From positions 6,016,038-6,080,037 of the forward strand of contig NZ_JACHIR010000001.1 of assembly GCF_014203355.1 (NCBI RefSeq): a stretch of DNA of 64,000 bases, written 5' to 3'. This document shows, piece by piece, positions 1 to 8,163 of this stretch; the first letter of the stretch is position 1; each line of letters starts with the position of its first letter. The stretch is from Kutzneria kofuensis. GTDB taxonomy: Bacteria; Actinomycetota; Actinomycetes; Mycobacteriales; Pseudonocardiaceae. The position numbers and the translations under genes are program-made. Under the pieces are notes generated by a model. That model was not told the origin of the DNA and ran no database searches. It saw nothing but the letters and a program-made list of their open reading frames with translations.

Positions 1-271
1 CGGTCAGGCCGGCGGCCGGGCCCGCGACCTGCAGCGGAGCCCCGCTGAGCAGGCCGCCGACCACACCGCCGACGACGGCGGCGATCAGGCCGGCGATCAG
101 CGGCGCGCCGGACGCCGCCGCGATGCCCAGCGACAGCGGCACTGCCACCAGGAATACGACAAAGGACGCGGGCAGGTCGAAGCGCAGCACCGAGCGCAGG
201 CCGGTGGGCGGCCCCGCCGTCGTGTGCTCACCCGCGTGTGACTTCTTCGAGCGCTCCTCGGAGACGGTCAA
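1..271 (-). CDS. SulP-family inorganic anion transporter, 5' part only
   Basis: Only the first 90 codons lie in the window; the gene runs off the left edge. After a roughly 28-residue hydrophilic N-terminus comes [20 protein letters not shown], then two glycine/alanine-rich membrane helices ending in [16 protein letters not shown]. This is the characteristic start of SulP (SLC26-like) carriers, which move sulfate, bicarbonate or similar anions through the plasma membrane; in actinomycetes a carbonic anhydrase is often fused at the C-terminus, which cannot be checked here. The start is a TTG seven bases after GGGGAG. The 190 bases up to the next gene hold no ORF; an AT-rich palindrome GTAAATATTAC (356-366) sits there and may be a regulatory site. 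Substrate is unknown. Confidence 0.85.
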   Translation of the reverse strand, partial: MTVSEERSKKSHAGEHTTAGPPTGLRSVLRFDLPASFVVFLVAVPLSLGIAAASGAPLIAGLIAAVVGGVVGGLLSGAPLQVAGPAAGLT

Positions 272-461
272 CGTCTAACTCCCCAGAGAATCGGTAGCTG
301 ATGATCCGTGACCCCCATGATGCCGAGAGTTACCCCCAAGAGAGGTCAACGGACTGTAAATATTACTTTACCCTCAGCTGGCGGTGGGAAAGTGGTCACG
401 GTCACGCTCGATTGGGTGAGGTTCCGGCCCTGTCTGCCCGGTATTGCGTTACGTCGCGTGA

Positions 462-1178
462 TCAAGACTGCGGCAACCGGGCGGCGACGCCGTCGATGAC
501 GTGGGCCAGGCCCCGCTCGAAGGACTGCTCCTCGCGGTCCGGAGAGTGCGGCACGGTCGCCTCCATCCAGTATTGAGTGAGCCTCGGGTAAAGGCCGCTT
601 TCCGCGACGATTCGCCCGTAACGGGCCTGACCCTGGATGTACTGGGCGAAGTCCAGGCCGGACCGGCGCATCGCCTCGCTCTCCGCCACCTCGGTCATGG
701 TGTGGCCGCGCACGTACGCCAGCAGTGTGTCGACGACGATCATCTTCTGGTCCGGGTCCATCGGCAGTCCGTCCAGTGCGGAAAGCGCGTGCTCCAGGCT
801 GCGCAAGCTGTTCGGTCCCAAGATGGGACGGCCGGCGGTGAGGGTGGCCGTCCACGGATGACGTCGGATCATCCGTCGGGTGTGGTGGGCGATCTCGCGG
901 AGGTCGTGCCGCCAGTTTCCGGTGTGTGGCGTCAGGCGTTCCTCGCCCAGCACCGCGTCCAGCATCAGGTCGTACAGCTCGTCCTTGCTGTTGACATAGC
1001 GGTAGAGCGACGCCGCGCCGGTCCCGAACGCCTGGGCGACCCGTCGCATGGACACCGCCTCGATGCCCTCCGCGTCGGCGATCGCCACCGCGGTCGCGGT
1101 GATCTGGTCCCGGCTGTGCGCACGGCGCGGGCCCCGGTTGCCGCGCTCGGGACGCTCCCAGATCAGTGGCTCGTTCAT
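462..1178 (-). CDS. TetR-family transcriptional repressor
   Basis: A 238-residue regulator. The N-terminal helix-turn-helix (about residues 20-65) contains RVAQAFGTGAASLYRYVNSK, the usual TetR recognition-helix pattern; the remainder is the helical ligand-binding and dimerisation domain. It is divergent from a flavin monooxygenase whose start lies about 60 bases away, the classic arrangement in which a TetR protein controls an oxidative detoxification or tailoring enzyme. I chose the ATG at 1178 because a -10-like TACAGT ends seven bases upstream, suggesting a leaderless mRNA; a GTG at 1187 in the same frame is possible. A 13-bp repeated motif covers this -10, so autoregulation is likely (inference). 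The ligand is unknown. Confidence 0.85.
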   Translation of the reverse strand: MNEPLIWERPERGNRGPRRAHSRDQITATAVAIADAEGIEAVSMRRVAQAFGTGAASLYRYVNSKDELYDLMLDAVLGEERLTPHTGNWRHDLREIAHHTRRMIRRHPWTATLTAGRPILGPNSLRSLEHALSALDGLPMDPDQKMIVVDTLLAYVRGHTMTEVAESEAMRRSGLDFAQYIQGQARYGRIVAESGLYPRLTQYWMEATVPHSPDREEQSFERGLAHVIDGVAARLPQS

Positions 1179-1181
1179 TGC

Positions 1182-1229
1182 GAACACTGTACTCAGTTCG
1201 GTAGCGTGAAAACCGCGAACGTTGTTCTC
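1182..1229. promoter_or_regulatory. Candidate TetR operator: two 13-bp direct repeats
   Basis: GAACACTGTACTC (1182-1194) and GAACGTTGTTCTC (1217-1229) share 10 of 13 positions and are 35 bp apart, centre to centre. They fill the divergent gap between the repressor and the monooxygenase. The first copy covers the putative -10 of the repressor gene; the second lies just upstream of the monooxygenase ribosome binding site. Partial dyad symmetry (GAAC...GTTC in the second) fits a TetR site. Function is inferred from position only. Confidence 0.5.
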
Positions 1230-1240
1230 GGTTAGGGGGA

Positions 1241-2674
1241 GTGGTGGACTTCGACGTGGTGATCGCCGGCGGCGGCCCGGTCGGCATGACGCTGGCCGTG
1301 GAGCTGGGGCTGGCCGGAGTGAGCGTGCTGGTGCTGGAGGGGCTGACGCCGACGCGGCGGCGCGAGGTGGACGGCCCGATGGGTGCGCGGGCGATGAACG
1401 TGCCCACGGTGGAGCACTTCGACCGGCGCGGCCTGTTGCCGGCGGTGCGCAAGGCCCAGCAGGGCGCGCCCGAGCTGTGGGGCGAGGACGAGAACGGGGA
1501 CGCGGCCAGCATCGGGCACTTCTCGCTCATCTTCGCGCGGAGCTCGCTGCTGGACCGTGACGACCCGGACCTGCGCCGGGTCGGCCGCCGGGTCGGCGGC
1601 GGAGGTTTTGTGCACCGGGCGGAGTTGGTGGACCTGCTGGCCGACCGGGCCCGCGAGCTCGGCGTCGAGATCCGGCACGGCATGGCGGTGACCGGCTTCG
1701 ACGCCGACGCCGACGGTGTGACCGTTCATGCCGGCACACAACGGTTCCGGGCCGGCTGGCTGGTCGGCTGCGATGGCGCGCACAGCGCGGTGCGGCGGCT
1801 GGCCGGCATCGACTTTCCCGGCGTGGAGCCGGAACAGGTGTCGTACCAGGCCGTGGTGGAACTGGACGGCGACCTGCCCGGGGGCGGATTCACCGACACC
1901 GGCTTCTATATGAGCATCGAGCTGGGTGAGGGTGTGCGTCTGGTCGGCCCCACCGAATACGTGAGCGGGCCGGTGGACCGGGACGTGCCCGTGACGGCCG
2001 AGTTGGTGCAGGAGACTCTGCGCCGGGTCAGCGGTGTGCCGGTGACGGTCACGCGCCTGCACCACGGTTCCCGGTCCACGGACACGACCCGACAGGCCGC
2101 CGAGTACCGGCGGGGCCGGGTGCTGTTGGCCGGCGACGCCGCCCACGTGCACCCGCCCTTCGGCGGCCAGGGCATGAACCTCGGCATCGGCGACGCGGTC
2201 AACCTGGGCTGGAAGCTCGCCGCCACGATCCGGGGCACGGCGGCGGAAGGGCTGCTCGACACGTATCAGCGGGAGCGGCATCCGGTCGGGAAGTGGGTGC
2301 AGGACTGGGCGATGGCCCAGGTGGCACTGCTGCGGCCCGATCCGCGGAGCCGGGCGTTGCGTGAGGTGATGCGAGACCTGCTCGACACCGCCGACGGCGC
2401 GACCTACGTGGTCAAGAACATCTCCGGCGTGGCGCGGACGCAGGCGCCCGCGGTGGTGTTCGAGGACGGCTCACGTCTGGCCGATCACTGCCACGACGGC
2501 CGGCCGGTGCTGGTCGGCGATGCGGAACTCCTTGGTATCGCAACAAAGTACGGAATCGCCTTTGTGGAGGGTCCCGAGCCGCTGCTCGTCCGACCGGACG
2601 GGGTGGTGGCCTGGAGCGGCGAGGGCGATCCGGAGTCCGTGCTCCGTCAATGGTTCTGTCACTCTTTCGAGTGA
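1241..2674 (+). CDS. FAD-dependent monooxygenase, PHBH/aromatic hydroxylase type
   Basis: A 477-residue group A flavoprotein monooxygenase. The Rossmann motif AGGGPVGMTLAVELGLAG (residues 9-26) binds FAD, and GDAAHVHPPFGGQGMNLGIG (about 298-317) is the second FAD/ribityl motif that also contacts the active site. Length and layout fit the tetracenomycin/TetX-type aromatic hydroxylases, which use NAD(P)H and O2 to hydroxylate aromatic or polyketide substrates; many serve antibiotic tailoring or inactivation. The C-terminal thioredoxin-like region seen in some relatives is short here. The start is a GTG directly after AGGGGGA; a second GTG three bases on is equally possible. It is divergent from a TetR repressor that probably controls it. 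The substrate cannot be read from sequence. Confidence 0.88.
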   Translation: MVDFDVVIAGGGPVGMTLAVELGLAGVSVLVLEGLTPTRRREVDGPMGARAMNVPTVEHFDRRGLLPAVRKAQQGAPELWGEDENGDAASIGHFSLIFARSSLLDRDDPDLRRVGRRVGGGGFVHRAELVDLLADRARELGVEIRHGMAVTGFDADADGVTVHAGTQRFRAGWLVGCDGAHSAVRRLAGIDFPGVEPEQVSYQAVVELDGDLPGGGFTDTGFYMSIELGEGVRLVGPTEYVSGPVDRDVPVTAELVQETLRRVSGVPVTVTRLHHGSRSTDTTRQAAEYRRGRVLLAGDAAHVHPPFGGQGMNLGIGDAVNLGWKLAATIRGTAAEGLLDTYQRERHPVGKWVQDWAMAQVALLRPDPRSRALREVMRDLLDTADGATYVVKNISGVARTQAPAVVFEDGSRLADHCHDGRPVLVGDAELLGIATKYGIAFVEGPEPLLVRPDGVVAWSGEGDPESVLRQWFCHSFE

Positions 2675-2686
2675 AGATCCTTATTG

Positions 2687-2741
2687 CACACACGATCCCC
2701 GCCCGGCGATGCTTGGGAGTGGGGCGGGGATCGCGTGTGTG
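2687..2741 (+). terminator. Rho-independent-like terminator after the monooxygenase
   Basis: Arms CACACACGATCCCCGCCC (2687-2704) and its complement at 2721-2741 pair over about 17 bases with a two-base bulge and a 16-base loop. The hairpin starts 13 bases after the monooxygenase stop codon. There is no strong T-run, which is normal for actinomycete terminators. Confidence 0.7.
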
Positions 2742-2844
2742 TCCCGGGTGGCGCGGGGAGGGGGCGTACGGGGGTGAAGCGCCACCCGGATCGACCACGG
2801 ACTCGGGGTCCGTGTCGTCCTGGGGTTGTCGCGCGGCTGGACCC

Positions 2845-3189
2845 TCAGCCGGCGCTGCGGAGGTGGTTGGGGCGGCGGCCGCTCGTCTCCGACCTGGTCG
2901 CCCGCTGTTCGTCGCGGGTGATCGTCAGGCACAGGTGCGCGGCCAGGTAGGCGCGGCACGGCGAGGGAAGCCGACGGCTGAAGCGGCGGGTGCGGCAGGT
3001 GGGGCAGCGGCCGTTCTCGTCGGGCTGGTGCTCGTCGAGCAGCGCCTTGAGCGCGGTCACCATGCGGGGTAGTTCGGCCCGGGCCAGGCCGACCGCGGTA
3101 CGGTCGTCAGCCTTGGCGGCCAGTCGCATCAGGTCGGACAAATGTTCGTGCAGGGACTTGTCGAGTTGACTGAACACGCTGGTGGGCAT
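2845..3189 (-). CDS. Small hypothetical protein with CxxC motif
   Basis: A 114-residue protein. The first half is helical (SQLDKSLHEHLSDLMRLAAK). After that comes GRCPTCRTRRFSRR, a CxxC that could bind Zn alone or as half of a site shared with the later Cys in CRAYLAAHLC, and then a basic tail. It follows the upstream small gene with a 9-base gap, so the two are probably co-transcribed. A perfect 19-bp palindrome fills the junction and would fold over the region where its ribosome binding site should be. The pair is divergent from an XRE regulator of the DUF397-associated type; such small genes commonly sit beside those regulators in Pseudonocardiaceae, but I know no function. Coding nature is supported by third-position GC and recognisable sequence style. 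Confidence 0.65.
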   Translation of the reverse strand: MPTSVFSQLDKSLHEHLSDLMRLAAKADDRTAVGLARAELPRMVTALKALLDEHQPDENGRCPTCRTRRFSRRLPSPCRAYLAAHLCLTITRDEQRATRSETSGRRPNHLRSAG

Positions 3190-3190
3190 G

Positions 3191-3209
3191 GGGTGGGGTC
3201 ACCCCACCC
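3191..3209. repeat. Perfect 19-bp palindrome at gene junction
   Basis: GGGTGGGGT-C-ACCCCACCC reads identically on both strands except for its central base. It spans the stop codon of the upstream minus-strand gene and the gap before the next start codon (3189). It could be an RNA hairpin controlling translation of the second gene or a protein-binding site. Confidence 0.6.
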
Positions 3210-3417
3210 GGTTCACGAGCAGGGCGGTTGCCTCCTCGATGGCGCGTTCCAGGCTCTTGCGGAGCTGGGTCGCCTCGGCGATCGACAGGGTGGAGGTCTC
3301 GGCTGGCGGTGAGATCATGACGATCCGGCCGGGGCAGGACCACACCTGCACCTGCCGCTTCCGGTCAAGCGCGTCCAGGCAGGCGATGTCCCAACGACGT
3401 CCGGTGAACTCGGTCAT
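3199..3417 (-). CDS. Small conserved hypothetical protein (72 aa)
   Basis: The protein begins MTEFTGRRWDIACLDALDRK, continues through a short beta-rich section (VQVWSCPGRIVMISPPAE) and ends in a helix SIAEATQLRKSLERAIEEAT. The ATG at 3417 is preferred over upstream alternatives because GGAAGGA lies just before it and the sequence upstream loses protein character. The gene is divergent from the XRE regulator at 3599 and heads a two-gene unit with the CxxC protein. The fold, a small sheet followed by an amphipathic helix, is seen in many XRE/DUF397-linked actinomycete proteins; function unknown. No signal peptide or membrane segment is visible. Confidence 0.65.
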   Translation of the reverse strand: MTEFTGRRWDIACLDALDRKRQVQVWSCPGRIVMISPPAETSTLSIAEATQLRKSLERAIEEATALLVNRVG

Positions 3418-3508
3418 CCTTGGTCCTTCCACTGTTGGTGGGTGGCACCCGCTTGACATCCCCGGAGCGGCGTGTTGGCTAGCAGCCTGCGACCGGCCGG
3501 TGGGTTTC

Positions 3509-3519
3509 TGCAAGTTGCA
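3509..3519. promoter_or_regulatory. Palindrome in the divergent XRE promoter region
   Basis: TGCAAGTTGCA is a perfect 11-bp palindrome about 90 bases upstream of the XRE regulator start and 90 bases upstream of the divergent small gene. Position and symmetry fit an operator for the adjacent HTH regulator. The rest of the gap (3418-3598) shows a TTGACA at 3452-3457 but no clear matching -10. Confidence 0.35.
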
Positions 3520-3598
3520 CTACACGATTGGATGACAGGTCTTTGCGGCCCCTCAAGTCCCGTTCCACACTGAGGTTCGTGCGAAAGGCGGTTGACAG

Positions 3599-4447
3599 GT
3601 GACCATGCAACCGAGCCCCACGGTTCGCAAGCGTCGTCTCGCCAGTGAGCTGCGCCGGCTGCGAGAGGCGGCCGGGCTGACCATCGAGGACGTCGGCGAG
3701 AAGCTGGAGTGCTCGCCGTCCAAGATCAGTCGCATCGAGACGCTGCGGGTCGGGGTCACGCCCCGGGACGTGCGCGACATGCTACTGCTCTACGGGGTGC
3801 CGGAGGAACAGCGCGAGTATCTCGTGCAGATCGCCCGCGAGGCCCGGATCAAGGGCTGGTGGGAATCCTTCGGCGACGTCGGTCGCGGAGCCTTCCTCGG
3901 CTTCGAGGCCGAGGCCGCCATCCTGCGCACCTACAACGCGATGCTGGTGCCCGGACTCGCCCAGAGCGAGGCCTACATCCGGGCGCTGATCGCCGAGGGC
4001 GCGCCGGACATGTCGCCGGACGAAGCGGAACGCCGGATCACGATGCGCCTGACGCGCAAGCGGATCCTGGAGCGCGAGGACCCGCCGCGGGTCTCGTTCG
4101 TGCTCGACGAGAGCGTGCTGCGCCGACCGGTCGGCGGCCCCGAGGTGATGCGGACCCAACTGGAACACCTGGTGGACCTGTCCACCCGACCGAACGTCAC
4201 CTTCCAGGTGATCCCTTTCGCGCACCGCTCATACCCCGGTATGGGCGCGTCGTTCGTGATCATGGAGTTCCCCGATCCCGCCGACCGCGACGTGGTCTAC
4301 GTCGAAGGCACGGTCGACGGGACGTTCCAGGAGAACGCCGATGAGGTCGACTACTACTCGATGCTGTGGGGGCATCTGGTCGCCGCGGGGTTGAGCCCCA
4401 AGGACTCGGTCGCCTTCATCGCGGACGCGGCCGGTCAATTCGACTAG
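3599..4447 (+). CDS. XRE-family regulator with DUF5753 domain
   Basis: A 282-residue regulator. Residues about 10-70 are a Cro/C1-type helix-turn-helix (LRRLREAAGLTIEDVGEKL, then CSPSKISRIETLRVG). The rest is the DUF5753 domain with its usual landmarks: ARIKGWWES, the GFEAEAA...TYNAMLVPGLAQ segment, and FVLDESVLRRPVGG. In Streptomyces such proteins (BldB/WhiJ-like systems) partner with DUF397 proteins encoded next door and affect development and antibiotic production; the next gene here is exactly that partner. The GTG at 3599 is used; an ATG two codons later is an alternative. Direct DNA targets are unknown, but a palindrome upstream suggests autoregulation. Confidence 0.9.
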   Translation: MTMQPSPTVRKRRLASELRRLREAAGLTIEDVGEKLECSPSKISRIETLRVGVTPRDVRDMLLLYGVPEEQREYLVQIAREARIKGWWESFGDVGRGAFLGFEAEAAILRTYNAMLVPGLAQSEAYIRALIAEGAPDMSPDEAERRITMRLTRKRILEREDPPRVSFVLDESVLRRPVGGPEVMRTQLEHLVDLSTRPNVTFQVIPFAHRSYPGMGASFVIMEFPDPADRDVVYVEGTVDGTFQENADEVDYYSMLWGHLVAAGLSPKDSVAFIADAAGQFD

Positions 4448-4509
4448 GCCCCGGCCGGTCCCGTGCGGCAGGCGGCGGGCGAGGGGCTGCAACCAAGGAG
4501 TGTGCTGTC

Positions 4510-4716
4510 GTGATCGAAACCCAGGCCGAGCTGACCTGGCGCAAGAGCAGCTACAGCGGTCCCCGTGACGTGTGCTGCGTGGAGATCGCCTTCGCCGGCG
4601 CGGACACGGCCGTCCGCGACTCGAAGAACCCGGCCGGCGGCTCGCTGCTGGTGGGCGGGTCGAGCTGGCGGACGTTCCTGGCCACCGCGAGCCGGAACGG
4701 GTTCCGGCGCGGCTGA
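4510..4716 (+). CDS. DUF397 domain protein, partner of the XRE regulator
   Basis: A 68-residue protein with the DUF397 signature: LTWRKSSYSG near the start, CVEIAF in the middle (two adjacent Cys here, DVCCVEIA), VRDSKNP, and a C-terminal SSWRTFLAT. The start is GTG at 4510, after AAGGAG. It lies 62 bases downstream of the XRE/DUF5753 gene and is almost certainly its functional partner, as in WhiJ-type regulatory pairs of Streptomyces, where the small protein modulates the DNA-binding partner. Length is normal for the family. Confidence 0.9.
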   Translation: MIETQAELTWRKSSYSGPRDVCCVEIAFAGADTAVRDSKNPAGGSLLVGGSSWRTFLATASRNGFRRG

Positions 4717-4725
4717 GCCCGTGGG

Positions 4726-4756
4726 GCGCCGTGGGGGGCTTCCCGCCCCGCGGCGC
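4726..4756 (+). terminator. Candidate terminator after DUF397 gene
   Basis: GCGCCGTGGGG (4726-4736) pairs with CCCCGCGGCGC (4746-4756) around a 9-base loop, ten bases after the DUF397 stop. GC-rich stem without a T-run. Confidence 0.5.
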
Positions 4757-4811
4757 GCCGACGGCCCCGGACGAAGGCGCGCGTCCGAGGCCGGGCAATG
4801 GGGGACGCGAA

Positions 4812-4861
4812 CCGATCGATGTTCCGCCGCCGCGGGCTGTTGCCCTCTGCACATCGATCGG
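4812..4861. repeat. 11-bp inverted repeat upstream of the SARP gene
   Basis: CCGATCGATGT (4812-4822) and its exact complement ACATCGATCGG (4851-4861) flank 28 bases. Each arm itself contains the palindrome CGATCG. It lies about 160 bases upstream of the AfsR-like gene in a gap of about 300 bases that otherwise contains only the DUF397 terminator. It could be a paired operator or an RNA hairpin. Confidence 0.5.
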
Positions 4862-5017
4862 CCCGCGTCGTCTGTGGGGAGCTTGCGGGCTCCGGCTGGT
4901 TCCATCGGGTGGAACTGGTAACAATGATTACTGAACCGTCCACACAACCTCTGGAGTACGTCTGGAGGCCCGATTAGGCTTCGATCGCCGCACGTGGCGG
5001 CATGGAGGGCTGATCGC

Positions 5018-7849
5018 TTGTCGGACGGTGGATCAACCTGGTGGTTCGAGGTGCTGGGCGCGCTGCGCGCCAGCCGGGACGGCCAGGACGTGGCGCTGGG
5101 GGCGCCCAAGCAGCGGGTCGTGTTCGCGGTCCTGGTGCTGGGGCGCAACACGGTCGTGGGCCGGGACCAGATCATCGACGCGCTGTGGGGCGAGAGCGCC
5201 CCGAGCAGCGCGGTCAACGTCGTGCACACCTACGTGGCCGGCCTGCGCCGGGCGCTGGAGCCCCGCCGGGCCAGCCGTGAGCAGGGCGAGCTGCTGCGCT
5301 CGGCCGGCGACGGCTATCGGCTGCGGCTGGACCCGTCGTGGGTGGACCTGGACGTGTTCGACACCAGAACCACCGCCGCCGCCCGGCTGCGGGCGGCCGG
5401 CGACCTGGCCGGGGCCGCCGAGGAGTTGGACGCCGCCCTCGCGCTGTGGCGGGGTGACCCGCTCGGCGGGCTGCCCGGGCTGTTCGCGGAGGTGGAGCGC
5501 AGCCGGCTGGTCGAGCGGCGGCTCACCGTGCTCGAGGAGCGCGCCGACCTGCGGCTGGCGCTCGGCCGCGGCGCCGACGTGGTGGCCGAGCTGACCCGGC
5601 TCGTGGACGAGTACCCGCTGCGGGAACGCCTGTACGGCATGACCATGCGGGCGCTGTGCCAGACCGGCCGGCAGGCCGAGGCGCTGGCCACCTACCGCAC
5701 CGCCCGGCAGGTGCTGATCGACGAGCTCGGCGTGGAACCGGGGCCCGAGCTGCAGCGGCTGCACCAGGCCGTGCTGGCCGGCGAGGACCTGTCCGGCTCG
5801 GGTGAGCAGCGGCCGCAGGTGGTCGTCCAGGCCGCCGTGCCCGGGCAGCTGCCGCCCGACCCGGCGTCCTTCGTCGGCCGGCAGGACCTGCTGGACCGGT
5901 TGGACTCGTTGCGGGCGGACACACCTTCGGGCCTGGTCGTGGCCATCACCGGGCCGGCCGGCGTCGGCAAGACGGCCCTGGCCGTGCACTGGGCGCACCG
6001 GGTGCGCGCCGACTTCCCCGACGGACAGCTGCACGTCGACCTGCACGGCTACGACCCGCAGCGAGACCCGCTGGACGCCAACGAGGTGCTGCGGCGATTC
6101 CTGCGCGCATTGGGCGTGGCCGCCGGTGAGGTGCCGGCGACCGTGGACGAGCGCGCGGCGCTGTTCCGCACCCTGGTCTCCGACCGTCGCATGATCATCG
6201 TGCTGGACAACGCGCGCGGCTCCGACGAGCTGATGCCGCTGCTGGCCGGCTCCGGCTGCTGCGTGCTGGTCACCAGCCGGCGGCGGCTGGACGGGCTGGT
6301 CGCGCTGGCCGACGCCAAGCTGCTCGACGTCGACATGCTCAGCGACGACGACGCCGTGGACCTGCTCGGCCGCATCGCCGGCAGCGCGCGCCTACGTGAG
6401 GAGCCGGCCCAGGTGGCGCGACTGGCGTCGCTGTGCGACAGGCTGCCGCTGGCACTGCGCATCGCCGCCGCGCGGCTGGCCGTCGCGCCACGTCAGCCCG
6501 TGGCGGCGCTGGTCTCGGAGCTCGACGACGAGCAGGGGCGGCTCGCCGCGCTCGGATTGGAGGGCGGCGCCAGCGCCGTGCGGTCGGCGTTCGACGCCTC
6601 GCGCCGCGCGCTACCGCCGCTGCCGGCACGGCTGCTGGCGCTGCTGGGCATGCACCCCGGCCACGACATCACCCCGCACCTGGTCGCCGCTTTGGCGGAG
6701 GTGCGGCTGTGCGACGCCATGCGTGCGCTGGACTCCTTGGAGGCGGCGCACCTGCTGACCGTCACCGAGCCCGGCCGGTTCATGCCGCACGACCTCATGC
6801 GCGCCTACTGCGTGACCCTCGCCGGCGAGGAGCTCAGCGAGGACGAGCAGCGGGCCGTCGCCGGTCGGATGCTCGACTACTACCTGTACTGCGCCGACCT
6901 GGCCGACGGGCTGCTGCCCATCACGCGAGGCACCGTCGAGATCTCGCCCGAGCACCCGCCGGCCGAGATCCCCGTCATCGACTCCTCCGCCACGGCCATG
7001 GCGTGGCTGGAGGCCGAGCGCGTCAACCTGCTCGCCGCCGCCGCGTACGCCGTCACGCACGACTGGCCGGTGCACGCCTGGCAGCTGCCGTACACGCTGA
7101 GCCGGCTGTTCTGGCTGCTCGCCGACCGTGACTCGTGGCTGGCCACGCACGAGGCCGCCACGCCCGTGGTGCGGCGGCTGAAGGATCCGCTGGCGCAGTT
7201 CGTCACGCTGCACAACCTCGGCGTGGTGCTGACCTTGCACGAGCGTTACGACGAGGCACTGGAAGCGGAACGGGAAGCGCTTTCCGTGAGCCGGCGGCAG
7301 GGCCACGGCGAATGGCAGGCGCGGGCGTACACCTCGATCGCCAACATCCTGCAGTCCACCGGCCGGGCCCACGAGGCCGAGGTGCAGTACCTGCGGGCCG
7401 CCGAGATCAGCAAGCGCACCGGCGCCCAGTTCGCCGAGGCCAACAACCTGCACAACCTGGCCTGCCTGTACGCCGGGGAGCAGCGGCACACCGAGGCCGT
7501 GCAGCAGCTGCGGGCGGCGATGGAGATCTACCGCGAGCTCGGCGACACCGTCGGCGAGACCGCCGGGCTGAGCACCCTCGCCGAGTCGCTCATCGCCCTC
7601 GGGGAGGGCGGCGAGGCGCTGGCCGCCGCCAAGCGGGCGCTGGAGGTCGCCGTCGAGGCCAGCAGCGTCTACCACCAGGGCATCGCCCACGACCGCATCG
7701 CCCAGGCGCTGGACCACCTCGGCGACCAGTCCGCGCTGCCGCACTGGCAGCGCTCCCTGTCCGTGCTCACCGACCTCGGCGCCCCCGAGGCCGACGGTGT
7801 CCGCGCCCGCCTCGCCCAGGCCAGAGTCTCCGTCCGAACCCCGGCCTGA
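5018..7849 (+). CDS. AfsR-like SARP regulator (wHTH-BTAD-NB-ARC-TPR)
   Basis: A 943-residue transcriptional activator. The order is: OmpR-type winged helix (about 1-95, VLGALRASRDG...ALWGESAPSSAVNVVHTYVA); bacterial transcriptional activation domain (about 100-245, ending ELGVEPGPELQRLHQAVLAG); an NB-ARC ATPase with Walker A GPAGVGKT near residue 311, Walker B-like MIIVLDNA and a downstream GSGCCVLVTSRR; then C-terminal TPR repeats (about 650-930). Such proteins switch on antibiotic or developmental genes after phosphorylation or nucleotide binding. I start at TTG 5018 because GGAGGG lies eight bases upstream; an in-frame GTG at 4994 lacks a ribosome binding site. No biosynthetic gene lies nearby, so its targets are elsewhere or are the following regulators and exporter. 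Confidence 0.92.
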   Translation: MSDGGSTWWFEVLGALRASRDGQDVALGAPKQRVVFAVLVLGRNTVVGRDQIIDALWGESAPSSAVNVVHTYVAGLRRALEPRRASREQGELLRSAGDGYRLRLDPSWVDLDVFDTRTTAAARLRAAGDLAGAAEELDAALALWRGDPLGGLPGLFAEVERSRLVERRLTVLEERADLRLALGRGADVVAELTRLVDEYPLRERLYGMTMRALCQTGRQAEALATYRTARQVLIDELGVEPGPELQRLHQAVLAGEDLSGSGEQRPQVVVQAAVPGQLPPDPASFVGRQDLLDRLDSLRADTPSGLVVAITGPAGVGKTALAVHWAHRVRADFPDGQLHVDLHGYDPQRDPLDANEVLRRFLRALGVAAGEVPATVDERAALFRTLVSDRRMIIVLDNARGSDELMPLLAGSGCCVLVTSRRRLDGLVALADAKLLDVDMLSDDDAVDLLGRIAGSARLREEPAQVARLASLCDRLPLALRIAAARLAVAPRQPVAALVSELDDEQGRLAALGLEGGASAVRSAFDASRRALPPLPARLLALLGMHPGHDITPHLVAALAEVRLCDAMRALDSLEAAHLLTVTEPGRFMPHDLMRAYCVTLAGEELSEDEQRAVAGRMLDYYLYCADLADGLLPITRGTVEISPEHPPAEIPVIDSSATAMAWLEAERVNLLAAAAYAVTHDWPVHAWQLPYTLSRLFWLLADRDSWLATHEAATPVVRRLKDPLAQFVTLHNLGVVLTLHERYDEALEAEREALSVSRRQGHGEWQARAYTSIANILQSTGRAHEAEVQYLRAAEISKRTGAQFAEANNLHNLACLYAGEQRHTEAVQQLRAAMEIYRELGDTVGETAGLSTLAESLIALGEGGEALAAAKRALEVAVEASSVYHQGIAHDRIAQALDHLGDQSALPHWQRSLSVLTDLGAPEADGVRARLAQARVSVRTPA

Positions 7850-7850
7850 G

Positions 7851-7899
7851 GGTCCCTTACCTGCCCTCAGTGCCGGTCACGCCGGGCGGGTAAGGGGTC
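7851..7899 (+). terminator. Terminator after the first SARP gene
   Basis: GGTCCCTTACCTGCCC (7851-7866) pairs with GGGCGGGTAAGGGGTC (7884-7899), 16 bases with G-U pairs, around a 17-base loop. It starts two bases after the stop codon. Confidence 0.7.
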
Positions 7900-7978
7900 G
7901 CGTAGGTGTTCCTCCGATGCCGGCCGCCGGGCCTCAGGACGACTCTCCACCTTGTCGGAAACCGATGAGGAGGAAGCG

Positions 7979-8152
7979 ATGTTGGAGTTCAGCGCCCCGG
8001 AGTCGATCCGGGCCGAGGTCGAGTACCGGCAGTCGCGGGCGAAGGAGCTGGCGCGGCCGGTGGAGGAGTCGCTGACCTGGCTGCCGAAGCTGTTCCGTCG
8101 GCACCGTGACAGTGATCGCCCTGACTCGAAAGCGACCCGCCTCGCGGCCTGA
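7979..8152 (+). CDS. Small acidic/basic hypothetical protein (57 aa)
   Basis: The ATG at 7979 has a near-ideal ribosome binding site (GAGGAGG, five bases before). The product starts MLEFSAPESIRAEVEYRQS and is helical and charged (RAKELARPVEESLTWLPK), ending in a basic tail LFRRHRDSDRPDSKATRLAA. It sits 11 bases before the LAL regulator and is probably translated from the same mRNA. No domain is recognised; it is too short and polar to be a membrane protein. It could be a small modulator of the adjacent regulator, which is inference from position only. Confidence 0.6.
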   Translation: MLEFSAPESIRAEVEYRQSRAKELARPVEESLTWLPKLFRRHRDSDRPDSKATRLAA

Positions 8153-8163
8153 GGTGTGCGACC

